NCBI RefSeq assembly: GCF_009674665.1
Contig: NZ_WKJD01000007.1
Coordinates: forward strand, 1 to 64,000
Direction of reading: 5' to 3'
Length of the DNA: 64,000 nucleotides
From: Agromyces kandeliae
GTDB lineage: Bacteria; Actinomycetota; Actinomycetes; Actinomycetales; Microbacteriaceae
Positions 43,176 through 52,729 of this stretch are shown in pieces. The first letter of the stretch is position 1. Each line of letters starts with the position of its first letter. The notes beneath the pieces were generated by a model. It saw nothing but the letters and a program-made list of their open reading frames with translations, was not told the origin of the DNA and did not search any database. Position numbers and translations under genes: made by a program.

Positions 43176-45493
43176 TGGACGAGCGGGCGCCCGAGGCGTA
43201 CCCCGATCTCCAGGTCGGCCACCCCAAGGACTGGGCCGTGGGCGTCCCGGGGATCCTGCACTCGATGGAGCCCGCGCTCGCCGGGATGGGGCTCTCGCGC
43301 ACCGCGCGGCTCGCCCTCGCCATCAACCAGAGGGACGGCTTCGACTGCATGAGCTGCGCGTGGCCCGACCCCGGCCACCGCAACGTGCTCGAGTTCTGCG
43401 AGAACGGCATGAAGGCCACGACGTGGGAGGCGACGCCGATCACCGTGCCCCGCGGGTTCTGGGCCGAGCACTCGCTCACGAGCCTCGCCGGCCGCGGCGA
43501 GCACTGGCTCGGGCAGCAGGGCCGGCTCACCGAGCCCGTGCACAAGCCCGCGGGGTCCGACCACTACGAGCCGATCGCGTGGGAGGACGCGTTCCGCATC
43601 ATCGCGGAGCGACTGAACACGCTCGACTCCCCCGACCGCGCCGCCTTCTACACGAGCGGTCGCACCGCGAACGAGACCGCGTTCCTCTACCAGCTCTTCG
43701 TCCGGGCGTTCGGCACGAACAACCTTCCCGACTGCTCGAACATGTGCCACGAGTCGACCGGCACCGCCCTGCTCTCCACGATCGGCATCGGCAAGTCGAC
43801 CGTGCACTACGACGACTTCGCCAAGGCCGACCTCGTCATCGTCATGGGCCAGAACCCGGGCACGAACCATCCGCGCATGCTCACGGCCCTCGAGGAGACC
43901 AAGCGGGCGGGCGGGCGCGTCGTGAGCGTGAACGTGCTGCCCGAGGCCGGACTCATCCGCTACAAGAACCCCCAGCGGGTGCGCGGCATCCTCGGGAAGG
44001 GCACGGCGATCGCCGACCGGTTCCTGCAGATCCGCTCCGGCGGCGACATGGCCCTGCTGCAGGCGGTCTCCCGGCGCGTGCTCGACGCCGAGGAGGCCGC
44101 GCCCGGCACGGTGCTCGACCACGACTTCCTCGGCCGGCACACGGTCGGGCTCGAGGCGCTCCGTGCGCACCTCGCCGACCTCGACGAGGCGGCCGTGCTC
44201 GCGGCGACCGGGCTGCGCGCCGACGAGATCGACGCGCTCGCGGCCGACTACCTCGCCGCCGATCGCGTCATCATCACCTGGGCGATGGGCCTCACGCAGC
44301 AGCGGAAGGCCGTCGCGACGATCCGCGAGATCGTGAACCTGCTGCTGCTCCGCGGCAACATCGGGAAGCCCGGCGCGGGGGCCTCCCCGATCCGCGGGCA
44401 CAGCAACGTGCAGGGGGACCGCACGATGGGCATCTGGGAGAAGATGCCGGAGCGGTTCCTCGCCGCGCTCGAGGAGGAGTTCCGCTTCCCCGTGCCGCGC
44501 AGGGAGGGCGCCGACTCGCTGCAGACGGTGCGGGGCCTGCAGCGCGGCGACATCGACGTGTTCGTCGCGATGGGCGGCAACTTCGTCGGCGCGATCTCCG
44601 ACACGGATGCCGCTGAGCGGGCCATGCGCGGTGCGAAGCTCACGGTGCAGGTCTCGACCAAGCTCAACCGCTCCCACGTCGTCACGGGCGAGGAGGCACT
44701 GATCCTGCCGACCCTCGGCCGCACCGAGGTCGACCTCCAGGACGGCCGGCCGCAGTTCGTCTCCGTCGAGGACAGCGTCTGCGCGGTGCACGCGAGCCAC
44801 GGCGCGATCCCGCCCGTCGCCGAAGGCCTCCTCTCCGAGGTGGCGATCGTGTGCCGGCTCGCCGAGGCGACGCTCGGCGACCGCCACGGCATCCCGTGGC
44901 GCGAGTTCAAGCGCGACTACGACCTCATCCGCGATCGGATCTCGCGCGTCGTGCCCGGGTTCGAGTCCTTCAACGACGACGTGCGGCGGAAGGGCGGGTT
45001 CATCCTGCCGAACGGCCCGCGCGACGAGCGGCGCTTCGACACCCCGACGGGCCGGGCGATGATCACGGTCAACGAGCTCGAGCACCTCGAGCGTCCGGCC
45101 GGCCGGCTGATCCTGCAGACGCTGCGCTCGCACGACCAGTTCAACACGACCATCTACAGCCTGAACGACCGCTACCGCGGCATCCGGAAGGGCCGGGACG
45201 TGGTGTTCGTGCACCCCGACGACCTCGCCGAGCTCGGACTCGCCGACGGGCAGCGCGTCGACGTCGTGAGCGAGTGGCCGGGCGAGCCCGACCGACGGAT
45301 GCCGAACCAGCGCGTGGTCGCGTACCCGACCGCGCGCGGCTGCGCGGCCGCGTACTACCCGGAGGCCAACGTGCTGGTCCCGCTGGCGAGCGCCGCCGAG
45401 GAGAGCAACACCCCGGTCTCGAAGGCGGTCATCGTGCGCCTCGAGCCGGTGGTGCCGGCCCCCGGGCCGGGAGCCGGCGCGGGCGTCAGCTGA
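43175..45493 (+). CDS. FdhF/YdeP-family molybdopterin oxidoreductase (formate-dehydrogenase-like)
   Basis: A 772-residue enzyme with a bis-MGD cofactor. The N-terminal CMSCAWPD (Cys58, Cys61) is the partial cluster motif typical of YdeP relatives. The predicted molybdenum ligand is Cys in DCSNMCHESTG (about 184-192), so no selenocysteine is used. VIVMGQNPGTNHPRML, GNIGKPGAGASPIRGHSNVQGDRTMG and the C-terminal molydop-binding domain are present. True formate activity is not proven for this branch; fdhD just upstream supports it. It overlaps the end of the convergent RND gene by eight bases. Confidence 0.92.
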   Translation: MDERAPEAYPDLQVGHPKDWAVGVPGILHSMEPALAGMGLSRTARLALAINQRDGFDCMSCAWPDPGHRNVLEFCENGMKATTWEATPITVPRGFWAEHSLTSLAGRGEHWLGQQGRLTEPVHKPAGSDHYEPIAWEDAFRIIAERLNTLDSPDRAAFYTSGRTANETAFLYQLFVRAFGTNNLPDCSNMCHESTGTALLSTIGIGKSTVHYDDFAKADLVIVMGQNPGTNHPRMLTALEETKRAGGRVVSVNVLPEAGLIRYKNPQRVRGILGKGTAIADRFLQIRSGGDMALLQAVSRRVLDAEEAAPGTVLDHDFLGRHTVGLEALRAHLADLDEAAVLAATGLRADEIDALAADYLAADRVIITWAMGLTQQRKAVATIREIVNLLLLRGNIGKPGAGASPIRGHSNVQGDRTMGIWEKMPERFLAALEEEFRFPVPRREGADSLQTVRGLQRGDIDVFVAMGGNFVGAISDTDAAERAMRGAKLTVQVSTKLNRSHVVTGEEALILPTLGRTEVDLQDGRPQFVSVEDSVCAVHASHGAIPPVAEGLLSEVAIVCRLAEATLGDRHGIPWREFKRDYDLIRDRISRVVPGFESFNDDVRRKGGFILPNGPRDERRFDTPTGRAMITVNELEHLERPAGRLILQTLRSHDQFNTTIYSLNDRYRGIRKGRDVVFVHPDDLAELGLADGQRVDVVSEWPGEPDRRMPNQRVVAYPTARGCAAAYYPEANVLVPLASAAEESNTPVSKAVIVRLEPVVPAPGPGAGAGVS

Positions 45494-48400
45494 CGGGCTT
45501 CGGGCCCGATTCGGTCCCGCCGTCCGTGTCATCCGGTGCGACATCGGCACCGGCGTCGTCGGCGGCATCGGCGTCGGCGTCGGGCGCCGTCGCGTCGCCC
45601 GCACCGGCGTCCGCGTCTCCGGGGGCCGCGGCGACGTCGCCGCCCCCGTCCTGACGCGCGTCGGCGACCGACGGCGCCTGACCCGCCACCGCCGGCACCG
45701 GGGCCGGCTCCTCCGCGGCCGCCTGCTTCGCCGCGCGCCGCTCGCGACGTCGCTCGCGCCCGCCCTCGACGAGGTCGTACAGCGAGGGCAGCACGAGGAG
45801 CGTGAGCACGGTCGACGACAGGAGACCGCCGATCACGACGAGCGCCAGCGGCTGCGAGATGAACCCGCCGCTGCCGGTGATGCCGAGCGCGAGCGGCAGC
45901 AGGGCGAAGATCGTCGCGAGCGCCGTCATGAGGATCGGGCGGAGACGTCTCGACGCGCCGTGCAGCAGCGCGTCGCGCACCGACATCCCCCGGTCGCGGT
46001 ACTGGTTCACGAGGTCGATCAGCACGATCGCGTTGGTGACCACGATGCCGACGAGCATGAGCACGCCGACGAGCGACGCGACGCCGAGCGGGATGCCCGT
46101 GACGACCTGCAGCAGGATGGCGCCCGTCGCCGCGAACGGCACCGACACGAGCAGCAGCAGCGGCTGCAGCAGCGAGCGGAAGGTGGCCACCATCACCACG
46201 TAGACGATGAGGATCGCGGCGAGCAGCGCGAGCCCGAGCTGCGAGAACGACTCCTGCTGGTCGGCCGTGACGCCGCCGAGCGAGGCCGACGTGCCCTCGG
46301 GGAGCTCCACCGCGGCCACGGCGCCCTGCACGTCGGCGCTGGCGGTGCCGAGGTCGTCGCCCGCGGGCGTCGCCGCGACGGTCGCGCTGCGCAGGCCCTG
46401 CACGGTGGTGACGGATGACGGTCCCTCGACCTGCTCGACCGTCGCGAGCTCGTCGAGGCGGACCGGCCCGGTCGACGTGGGCACCTCGAGCTCCCGGAGG
46501 CCGTCGAGCGTGGTCGGCGGCTCGTCCGACGCGAGGTAGATCGTGAGGGTCTGCTCGTCGATCACGATCGACCCGGCCGACTGCGGCTGCATGGCGGCCG
46601 ACACGACGGTGCCGAGCGCGACCTCGGAGTAGCCGGCCTCGGCGGCCGCGGCGCGATCGACCTCGATCGCGATGTACGGCTGCGACGCCTCGAGGTTCGA
46701 CGTGACCTGCGTCAGCGAGTCGAGGCCGGAGAGCTCGTCGACCACCGCGTCGGTCGCCGCACGCAGGTCGGCCTCGTTCGCCGCCGTGATGTCGACCTCG
46801 ATGTCGCTCGAGGCGCCGAAGCCGCTCTGCGCGGCGAGGGTGATCTCGCCGACGTCCTCGAGTTCGGCCAGCTCCGCCCGGACCTCCTCCTGGAGGGCGA
46901 GCTGGTCGGCGTCCTCGTCGGTCGTGACGTTGTAGGCGACGGTGGTGCCGCCGCCCCCGAACGCGGCGAGCGCGCCGCCGCCGGTCGAGGTGCCGATCGA
47001 GGCCTGCACCGTCTCGACGCCCTCGACACCGCGGATGGCCTCCTCGACGGGCTCGGACGCCTCCGCCATGTACTCGAGGCTCGAGGCGACGGGCAGCTCC
47101 TGCGTGACGCGGAACGTGTTCTGCCCGCTGTCGCCGAGGAAGTTCGTCTTCATGAACGGCGCGAGCGCGACCGTGCCGCCGAGGATGAGCACGGCGATGA
47201 CGATGGTCACCGCGGAGTGCTTCAGCGTCCACGAGAGGATCGGCAGGAAGCCCTTCTGCAGGCGCGACGGGTGTTCCAGCTCGTCCTGGGGCGGAACGCT
47301 CGCCGCGGACGCGGCGGGCGCGGCGACCACGACGGGAGCGGATGTCGCCGTGGTGCCGGCCGACCCTCGGCCGAGCCCGCCGGCGCCATCGGCGTCGCGC
47401 AGCTCGGGCGCGAGCCAGACGTCGTCACTGGGGAGCGAGGACGACGGGACGGCCGGGGTGGAGGCCGGGGCGACGGGCGAGCTCGGAACGGGCTCGACCC
47501 GCACCTCGTCGACGAACGCGGCCGCGGCCGCGGCATCCGCCTCGGTCTGGCCCTTCCGCGGCTTCGCGGGCTTCAGGAACCAGTACGCCAGCACCGGGAC
47601 GATCGTGAGCGAGACGAGGAGCGAGGCGAGCAGCGCGATCGTCACGGTCAGCGAGAACGGCCGGAACAGCTCGCCCGTGACGCCCTCGACGAGCGCGATC
47701 GGGAGGAACACGGCGACCGTGGTGATCGTCGACGCGGTGATCGCGCCGGCGACCTCGCGGACGGCGTGCACGATCGTGGACGCCTTGTCGACGCCCGCGA
47801 CGAGGTGCCGCTTGATGTTCTCGATGACGACGATCGAGTCGTCGACCACGCGTCCGACCGAGATCGTGAGCGCGCCCAGGGTGAGGATGTTCAGCGTGTA
47901 GTCGGCGGCCTGCAGCCCGATGAAGGTGATGAGCACCGACGTGGGGATCGAGATCGCGGTCACGAGCGTCGCCCGCACCGACATCAGGAACACGAGGATC
48001 ACCAGCACGGCGAAGACGAGGCCGAGCAGGCCCTCGACCGCGAGCGACTCGATCGAGTGCTCGATGTACGGCGCCTGGTCGAAGACCACGGTGAACTCGG
48101 TGCCCGGGTTGGTCGTGTCGAGCGAGGCCTGCAGGTCGGGGAGCGCCGCGGCGACGGCGTTGGAGACCTCGACCGTGTTCGCCGACGGGAGCTTCGTGAC
48201 GGAGATCGCGAGTGCCGGCTCGCCGTTCACGCGCGAGATGCTCGTCTCGGGGTTCTCGGTGAGCTCGACGGATGACACGTCGCCGATGGTGAGCGCGACG
48301 GGCACGGCGACCGTGGCGGTCGTGCCGTCCGCTCCGGGGAACGCGGTCGTGCCGTCGGTCGCACCCGTGCCGTCGGTGCCGGCGTCCGTCCCGGTGCCCG

Positions 48401-49214
48401 TGCCGTCGGTGCCGGTGCCGTCGGGCAGCGTGCCGTCCGGCAGCGCCTCGTCGGACACCGGCTGCTGCTCGGTCGCACCGACGAGGGGCAGGGCGCTCAC
48501 GTCGTCGACGCTGCCGAGACGCGTGCCGGCCTGCACCGCGAAGGTCGAGTCGCCCTCGGTGATCTGGCCCGCGGGCAGGAGCACGCCGTTCTGCTGGAGT
48601 GCGTCGCGGATGGCCTGGGTCGTGAGCCCGTACCGGGCGAGCTCCGCGACGTCCGGGGTGATCACCACGCGCTGTCCCCGGTCGCCGACCAGGGCGGCGT
48701 CGCGGACGCCGTCGATGTCGCGCAGTTCGGGGAGCGTCGTCCGGGTGATCTCGTCGGAGAGCGTGGTGGGGTCGTCGGCCCCGGTCACGGCGACCGCCAG
48801 CACCGGCAGGTCGTCGAAGCTGAACGCGACGACCTGCGGGTCGACGTCGTCGGGGAGCGTCGGTGCGATGCGGTTCACCGAGGAGAGCAGCTTCTGCTCG
48901 GCGAACGCGAGGTCGGTGCCGAACGTGAAGCTCGCGACGACGCGCGAGACGCCCGTCGAGCTCGTCGTCGACGTGGACTCGAGCCCGGTGATGCCCTGGA
49001 TGGCGGTCTCGATCGGGGTCGAGACATCCGCGTTCACGACATCGGGCGACGCACCCGGGTAGGCCGTGATGATCGACAGCTGCGGCAGCTGGATCGACGG
49101 TGCCAGCTCCTGCTTGAGCCCGTTCAGCGCGATGCCGCCGAAGATCGCGACGACGACGGTGACGAGCGCGATGAGCGCTCGGTTGCGCATGCTGAGCTTC
49201 GCGAGGAGGGACAT
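45486..49214 (-). CDS. RND-family efflux permease (HAE1/AcrB type)
   Basis: A 1242-residue proton-driven exporter with two sets of membrane helices and large outer loops. Typical blocks are ALVTVVVAIFGGIALNGLKQELAPSI at the start, ISVGRVVDDSIVVIENIKRH, and GIVVTNAIVLIDLVNQYRDRGMSVRDALLHG. There is a DGT/GTD low-complexity insert near 255-290, a long variable cytoplasmic loop (about 545-640), and an acidic Ala/Asp tail. Gram-positive relatives (SwrC-like) work without an outer-membrane channel. No adaptor gene is adjacent. Substrates are unknown. Confidence 0.92.
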   Translation of the reverse strand: MSLLAKLSMRNRALIALVTVVVAIFGGIALNGLKQELAPSIQLPQLSIITAYPGASPDVVNADVSTPIETAIQGITGLESTSTTSSTGVSRVVASFTFGTDLAFAEQKLLSSVNRIAPTLPDDVDPQVVAFSFDDLPVLAVAVTGADDPTTLSDEITRTTLPELRDIDGVRDAALVGDRGQRVVITPDVAELARYGLTTQAIRDALQQNGVLLPAGQITEGDSTFAVQAGTRLGSVDDVSALPLVGATEQQPVSDEALPDGTLPDGTGTDGTGTGTDAGTDGTGATDGTTAFPGADGTTATVAVPVALTIGDVSSVELTENPETSISRVNGEPALAISVTKLPSANTVEVSNAVAAALPDLQASLDTTNPGTEFTVVFDQAPYIEHSIESLAVEGLLGLVFAVLVILVFLMSVRATLVTAISIPTSVLITFIGLQAADYTLNILTLGALTISVGRVVDDSIVVIENIKRHLVAGVDKASTIVHAVREVAGAITASTITTVAVFLPIALVEGVTGELFRPFSLTVTIALLASLLVSLTIVPVLAYWFLKPAKPRKGQTEADAAAAAAFVDEVRVEPVPSSPVAPASTPAVPSSSLPSDDVWLAPELRDADGAGGLGRGSAGTTATSAPVVVAAPAASAASVPPQDELEHPSRLQKGFLPILSWTLKHSAVTIVIAVLILGGTVALAPFMKTNFLGDSGQNTFRVTQELPVASSLEYMAEASEPVEEAIRGVEGVETVQASIGTSTGGGALAAFGGGGTTVAYNVTTDEDADQLALQEEVRAELAELEDVGEITLAAQSGFGASSDIEVDITAANEADLRAATDAVVDELSGLDSLTQVTSNLEASQPYIAIEVDRAAAAEAGYSEVALGTVVSAAMQPQSAGSIVIDEQTLTIYLASDEPPTTLDGLRELEVPTSTGPVRLDELATVEQVEGPSSVTTVQGLRSATVAATPAGDDLGTASADVQGAVAAVELPEGTSASLGGVTADQQESFSQLGLALLAAILIVYVVMVATFRSLLQPLLLLVSVPFAATGAILLQVVTGIPLGVASLVGVLMLVGIVVTNAIVLIDLVNQYRDRGMSVRDALLHGASRRLRPILMTALATIFALLPLALGITGSGGFISQPLALVVIGGLLSSTVLTLLVLPSLYDLVEGGRERRRERRAAKQAAAEEPAPVPAVAGQAPSVADARQDGGGDVAAAPGDADAGAGDATAPDADADAADDAGADVAPDDTDGGTESGPKPVS

Positions 49215-49424
49215 GGGTTCGATTCTCTCAGCGGACGGCGGCGTCCGGATAACGGGAAGCTGGGAGACCGGCGCGTGTGTTCTGGACCCGCGTCCCCGTT
49301 CGGGGCAGGTTCGGAACCGCGACGACCCGTCCGAGGCGCCGGGGGGCGACCGGACGGGGCGGTGGGAACCCGTCCCACCGCCCCGTCCTGCCCCGCCATC
49401 CCCTGGGCGCCTGCCGCGCGCCGA

Positions 49425-51128
49425 CTACGACGTCGCGGAGATCGCGTAGAGGGTCGTCGTCCCCGAGACCTCGTTCGCCACCGCGAGCATGGGCTCGCCG
49501 GTCGGGGTCATCGCCGCCGGGATGAACGACAGGCCCTCCGGGCCGAGGTCGCCGGCCGCCGAGAGCAGCTCGACGCCGTCGTCCTCGACCGAGACCGAGA
49601 AGTCCCGGTTGTTCAGGTAGGTCACGAACGCGGACGCGGCCGGGTCGGTGATGTCGTACACGATGACCCCGCCGACGCGCTCGAAGCCGATGAACGCGTA
49701 CGTGCGCCCGTCGACCTCGCCGATCGCGAGGCTCTCCGGCTCGGGGCCCTTGTCGTCACTGCGCCCCTCGAGGTTCGACTCGGAGTGGTTCGAGTTGAAG
49801 AACGCCGGCGCAGCCTCGTGCGTGATGCGCTCGAAGTCCTCACCCGAGTCGAAGACCTGCTCGCCGCCGGTCGTCCAGATCGAGAACGATCGCGATCCGA
49901 AGGCGTAGAGCTCCTCGTAGCAGGAGCCGTCCTCGCTGAGCCCCATCGCGGTCGAGACGTTCAGCCGCCCGAGGTCGGCGTCGCCCGTGAGCGCGGCGGC
50001 CGGGCTCGTCTCGCAGACGGGCGCCAGGCCGTCGTCGCCGAGGTCCTTCACGCGGGCGTTCTCGACGTAGTCGCCCCACTCGCGCGCGTCGCCCTCGTTC
50101 GCCGAGACGAGGTACGTCTCGCCTGCGGCCCGGTAGGCGACGAGCCCGTCGGGCAGGTACATGCCCTTCAGACCGGCGAAGGTCCGGACGTCGAAGGTCG
50201 GCGCACCCCGGGGGTCCCGATCCGACGGGTCGATGCCGTGTCCGGCCTCGGAGTGGTCGACGAATCCGAACGGAACGACCGCCTCGACCGTCGCACCGTC
50301 GAGGTCCACCACGGCGAACGCGTTCGCCTCCTGCAGCGCGACGTACGCGGTGTCGCCGTCGATCGCGACGTACTCGGGCTCGACGTTGCGCGAGACCGGC
50401 AGGTCGGCCTCGGGGGTCGGGCCGAAGACGCGCACCTCCTCCGGGAGCGCCCTCGAGCCGCCCGCCTCGAACTCGTGGAAGTCCGCGATGCGGACGTCCG
50501 CCTGGGTCGCGGCCGACACCGTGCCGGGCAGCTCGATCACCGCGACCGAGCCCTCGGGGTCGCTCGAGAAGTCGTCGGCCGGTTCGCCCTCGTTCGCGAC
50601 GACCGCACGCGCCCCGTCGGCGGAGAGCGCGACCATGTCGGGCAGCGAGCCGACGACGACCGAGCCGAGCACCCGCGGCTTCTTCTTGGTGGCGTCGAAG
50701 AACACCACGCGACCAGCTGCGGTCTTGTCGTCGCCGTCCTCGATCGCGACGACGCCGAGCCCATCGGCGCGGATCGCGACCGAGTTGGCGATGCCGTCGC
50801 TCGCGACCTCGCCGACCTTCTTCGGCTTCGACGGCTTCGTCACGTCGATCACGTCGACGAGTCCGGCCCGGGCGTTCACGACGTAGAGCCGGCCGTCGTA
50901 CGACGCGACGATCTCGGCCGCCGACTCGTCGAACACGCCGGTCTCGTACGCGCCGACGGGCGACAGGCTCAGTGCGGCACCGTCGGCGGCGACCTCGACG
51001 GGCGCGTCGACGATGGCGGTGCGGACGGGCAGCGCGACGGCCGGGGCCGCCGCGAGGCAGCCGACGACGACGGCGCCCAGGAGGATGGGCGCCGCAGCAC
51101 GCCGGATACGGGGTCGGGTGGAGAGCAT
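49425..51128 (-). CDS. Secreted choice-of-anchor I domain protein
   Basis: A 567-residue exported protein with a signal peptide ending near AAPAVALP (about 33). The rest is a beta-propeller of the choice-of-anchor I family: GLVDVIDVTKPSKPKKVGEV, DMVALSADGARAVVANEGEP, FFNSNHSESN and YAFIGFERVGGVIVYDITDP. The family often has a C-terminal cell-wall anchor or phosphatase domain; here the protein ends right after the propeller with no LPxTG or membrane helix, so it should be released. GAAGGTG precedes the ATG. Confidence 0.88.
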   Translation of the reverse strand: MLSTRPRIRRAAAPILLGAVVVGCLAAAPAVALPVRTAIVDAPVEVAADGAALSLSPVGAYETGVFDESAAEIVASYDGRLYVVNARAGLVDVIDVTKPSKPKKVGEVASDGIANSVAIRADGLGVVAIEDGDDKTAAGRVVFFDATKKKPRVLGSVVVGSLPDMVALSADGARAVVANEGEPADDFSSDPEGSVAVIELPGTVSAATQADVRIADFHEFEAGGSRALPEEVRVFGPTPEADLPVSRNVEPEYVAIDGDTAYVALQEANAFAVVDLDGATVEAVVPFGFVDHSEAGHGIDPSDRDPRGAPTFDVRTFAGLKGMYLPDGLVAYRAAGETYLVSANEGDAREWGDYVENARVKDLGDDGLAPVCETSPAAALTGDADLGRLNVSTAMGLSEDGSCYEELYAFGSRSFSIWTTGGEQVFDSGEDFERITHEAAPAFFNSNHSESNLEGRSDDKGPEPESLAIGEVDGRTYAFIGFERVGGVIVYDITDPAASAFVTYLNNRDFSVSVEDDGVELLSAAGDLGPEGLSFIPAAMTPTGEPMLAVANEVSGTTTLYAISATS

Positions 51129-51220
51129 GGATCACCTTCGGTCTGGGGAGACGGGACGGCCCTCACTCTCGTCCCGCCCGACGAACCGCGGATTGCCGCG
51201 AGGTGAACGTTCGGCCCCGC

Positions 51221-52663
51221 CTAGACGACCGCGGCGAGCACGCTCTGGTCGGGCACGGGGGTGCGCGCGAGCGACCCCCACGCCCGCGTGAGCGCCTGCA
51301 CCGCGGTATCCGTCGTCTCGGGGTCGTAGCAGATCGGCAGCCGCATGAACCGCTCGAAGGCACCGTCGATCCCGAAGCGCGGGCCGGCCGCGACGATGAG
51401 TCCCTGCGTGCGCGCCGCGAGGGCGAGTTGCGAGCTCACGGGCGCGCCGAGGCCGACCCACGTCGCGATGCCGCCGTTCACGTGCGGAACGTGCCAGCCG
51501 GGGAACGCGTCGGCGAGCCGACGCTCGAGGTGATCGCGGCTCGCGCGGAGCTGCTCGCGGCGCGCGTCGAGGATGTCGTCCATCCGGGCGAGCAGGCGCG
51601 CGACGATGAGCTGCTCGAGGATCGGCGTGCCGAGGTCGCCCGGCGAGCGCACCGCGAGGAGCCGGCGGATGAGCGGACGATCGGCGCGGATCCAGCCGAC
51701 GCGCACACCGCCCCAGACGGTCTTGCCCACCGAGCCGACCATGACCGCCGGGCCGTAGGCGGCGAGCGGCTTCAGGTCGAGCCCGCGGTCGATGTCGAGT
51801 TCCGCGGTCGTCTCGTCGGCGATCACCACGGTGCCCTGGCGCGCCGCGGCATCGAGCACGCGCTCGCGGGCCTCGGCGTCGAGCGAGCGCCCGGTGGGGT
51901 TGTGGAAGTCGGGCATGAGGTATGCGGCGACGGGGTTCGCGTGGCCCATCACGCGCACGAGGTCGCCCGCCTCGTCGACGGCGCCGAACCCGTCGGGCCC
52001 GACGTCGTCCGGCGCCGTCGCGACGGTGACGAGCCGGGCTCCCGCGGCACGGAGCGCCTCGTAGGCGTGGGGGTACGTCGGCGCCTCGATCACGGCGCGG
52101 TCGCCGCGCCCGACGACGGCCCGGGAGAGCAGGGCGATCGCGTGCTGCGCGCCGAGCGTGACCATGACCTGCCCCGGGTCGGTGGGCAGGCCGCGGGTCG
52201 TGTAGCGGTCGGCGATCGCCGCACGCAGCTGCGGGATGCCGATCGGGTCGAAGCCCGGGTCGCCGAGGTGCGCGGGGAGGTCCTCGACCGCCTCACGGGC
52301 GACCTCCGCGAGCCACGGCAGCGCGGGGAGCGCGGCCTTGGAGAAGTCGACGTAGTCGGCCGCGGGCGGCACGGGGAGGACGGCGGGCGCGCCCGGCAGT
52401 CGGGCGACGCTGCCCGAACCCCGGAGGCTGCGGAGCATCCGCTGCTCGCGGAGTTCGCGATAGGCCGCGGTGACGGTGGTGCGGCTGAGGCCGAGCCGCG
52501 CGGCGAGGTCGCGCTCGGCGGGGAGGCGGGTGTCGACGGGGATCCGCCCGTCGAGGATCAGCAGGCGGATGCGGTCGGCGAGCGTGCGGTAGGCGCTCCC
52601 GCCGTCGCCGCGCCAGGCGCCGAGCAGGGTCTCGAGGGCGCGAGCGCTCAGGGTGGCTTCCAT
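51221..52663 (-). CDS. yczR: MocR-type regulator (GntR helix-turn-helix plus aminotransferase), YczR-like
   Basis: A 480-residue regulator. Residues about 20-85 are a GntR winged helix (RLPAERDLAARLGLSRTTVTAAYRELREQRML). The rest is a fold-type I aminotransferase with the PLP Lys in GSVGKTVWGG and PDFHNPTGRSL. Such proteins sense PLP-linked ligands and rarely act as enzymes. It is divergent from a YczE-type membrane protein gene, the standard YczR/YczE pairing, and the operator lies between them. Confidence 0.9.
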   Translation of the reverse strand: MEATLSARALETLLGAWRGDGGSAYRTLADRIRLLILDGRIPVDTRLPAERDLAARLGLSRTTVTAAYRELREQRMLRSLRGSGSVARLPGAPAVLPVPPAADYVDFSKAALPALPWLAEVAREAVEDLPAHLGDPGFDPIGIPQLRAAIADRYTTRGLPTDPGQVMVTLGAQHAIALLSRAVVGRGDRAVIEAPTYPHAYEALRAAGARLVTVATAPDDVGPDGFGAVDEAGDLVRVMGHANPVAAYLMPDFHNPTGRSLDAEARERVLDAAARQGTVVIADETTAELDIDRGLDLKPLAAYGPAVMVGSVGKTVWGGVRVGWIRADRPLIRRLLAVRSPGDLGTPILEQLIVARLLARMDDILDARREQLRASRDHLERRLADAFPGWHVPHVNGGIATWVGLGAPVSSQLALAARTQGLIVAAGPRFGIDGAFERFMRLPICYDPETTDTAVQALTRAWGSLARTPVPDQSVLAAVV

Positions 52664-52683
52664 GGTGCGGGCCACTCTAGAGC

Positions 52684-52710
52684 AATTGGCTTCTTGCCGA
52701 AAGGCCAATT
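52684..52710. promoter_or_regulatory. YczR operator between yczR and yczE
   Basis: AATTGGC (52684-52690) and GCCAATT (52704-52710) form a perfect inverted repeat with a 13-base spacer; a further ATTGG half-site follows at 52716-52720. The AT-rich arms stand out in this GC-rich sequence and fit what I recall of YczR sites. Confidence 0.75.
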
Positions 52711-52729
52711 CGGGGATTGGATTGCCATC

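Noticed and set aside
43097-45604. 835-codon minus-strand frame opposite the YdeP-type enzyme
   Set aside because: Antisense shadow without any domain; the plus-strand gene has all family motifs.
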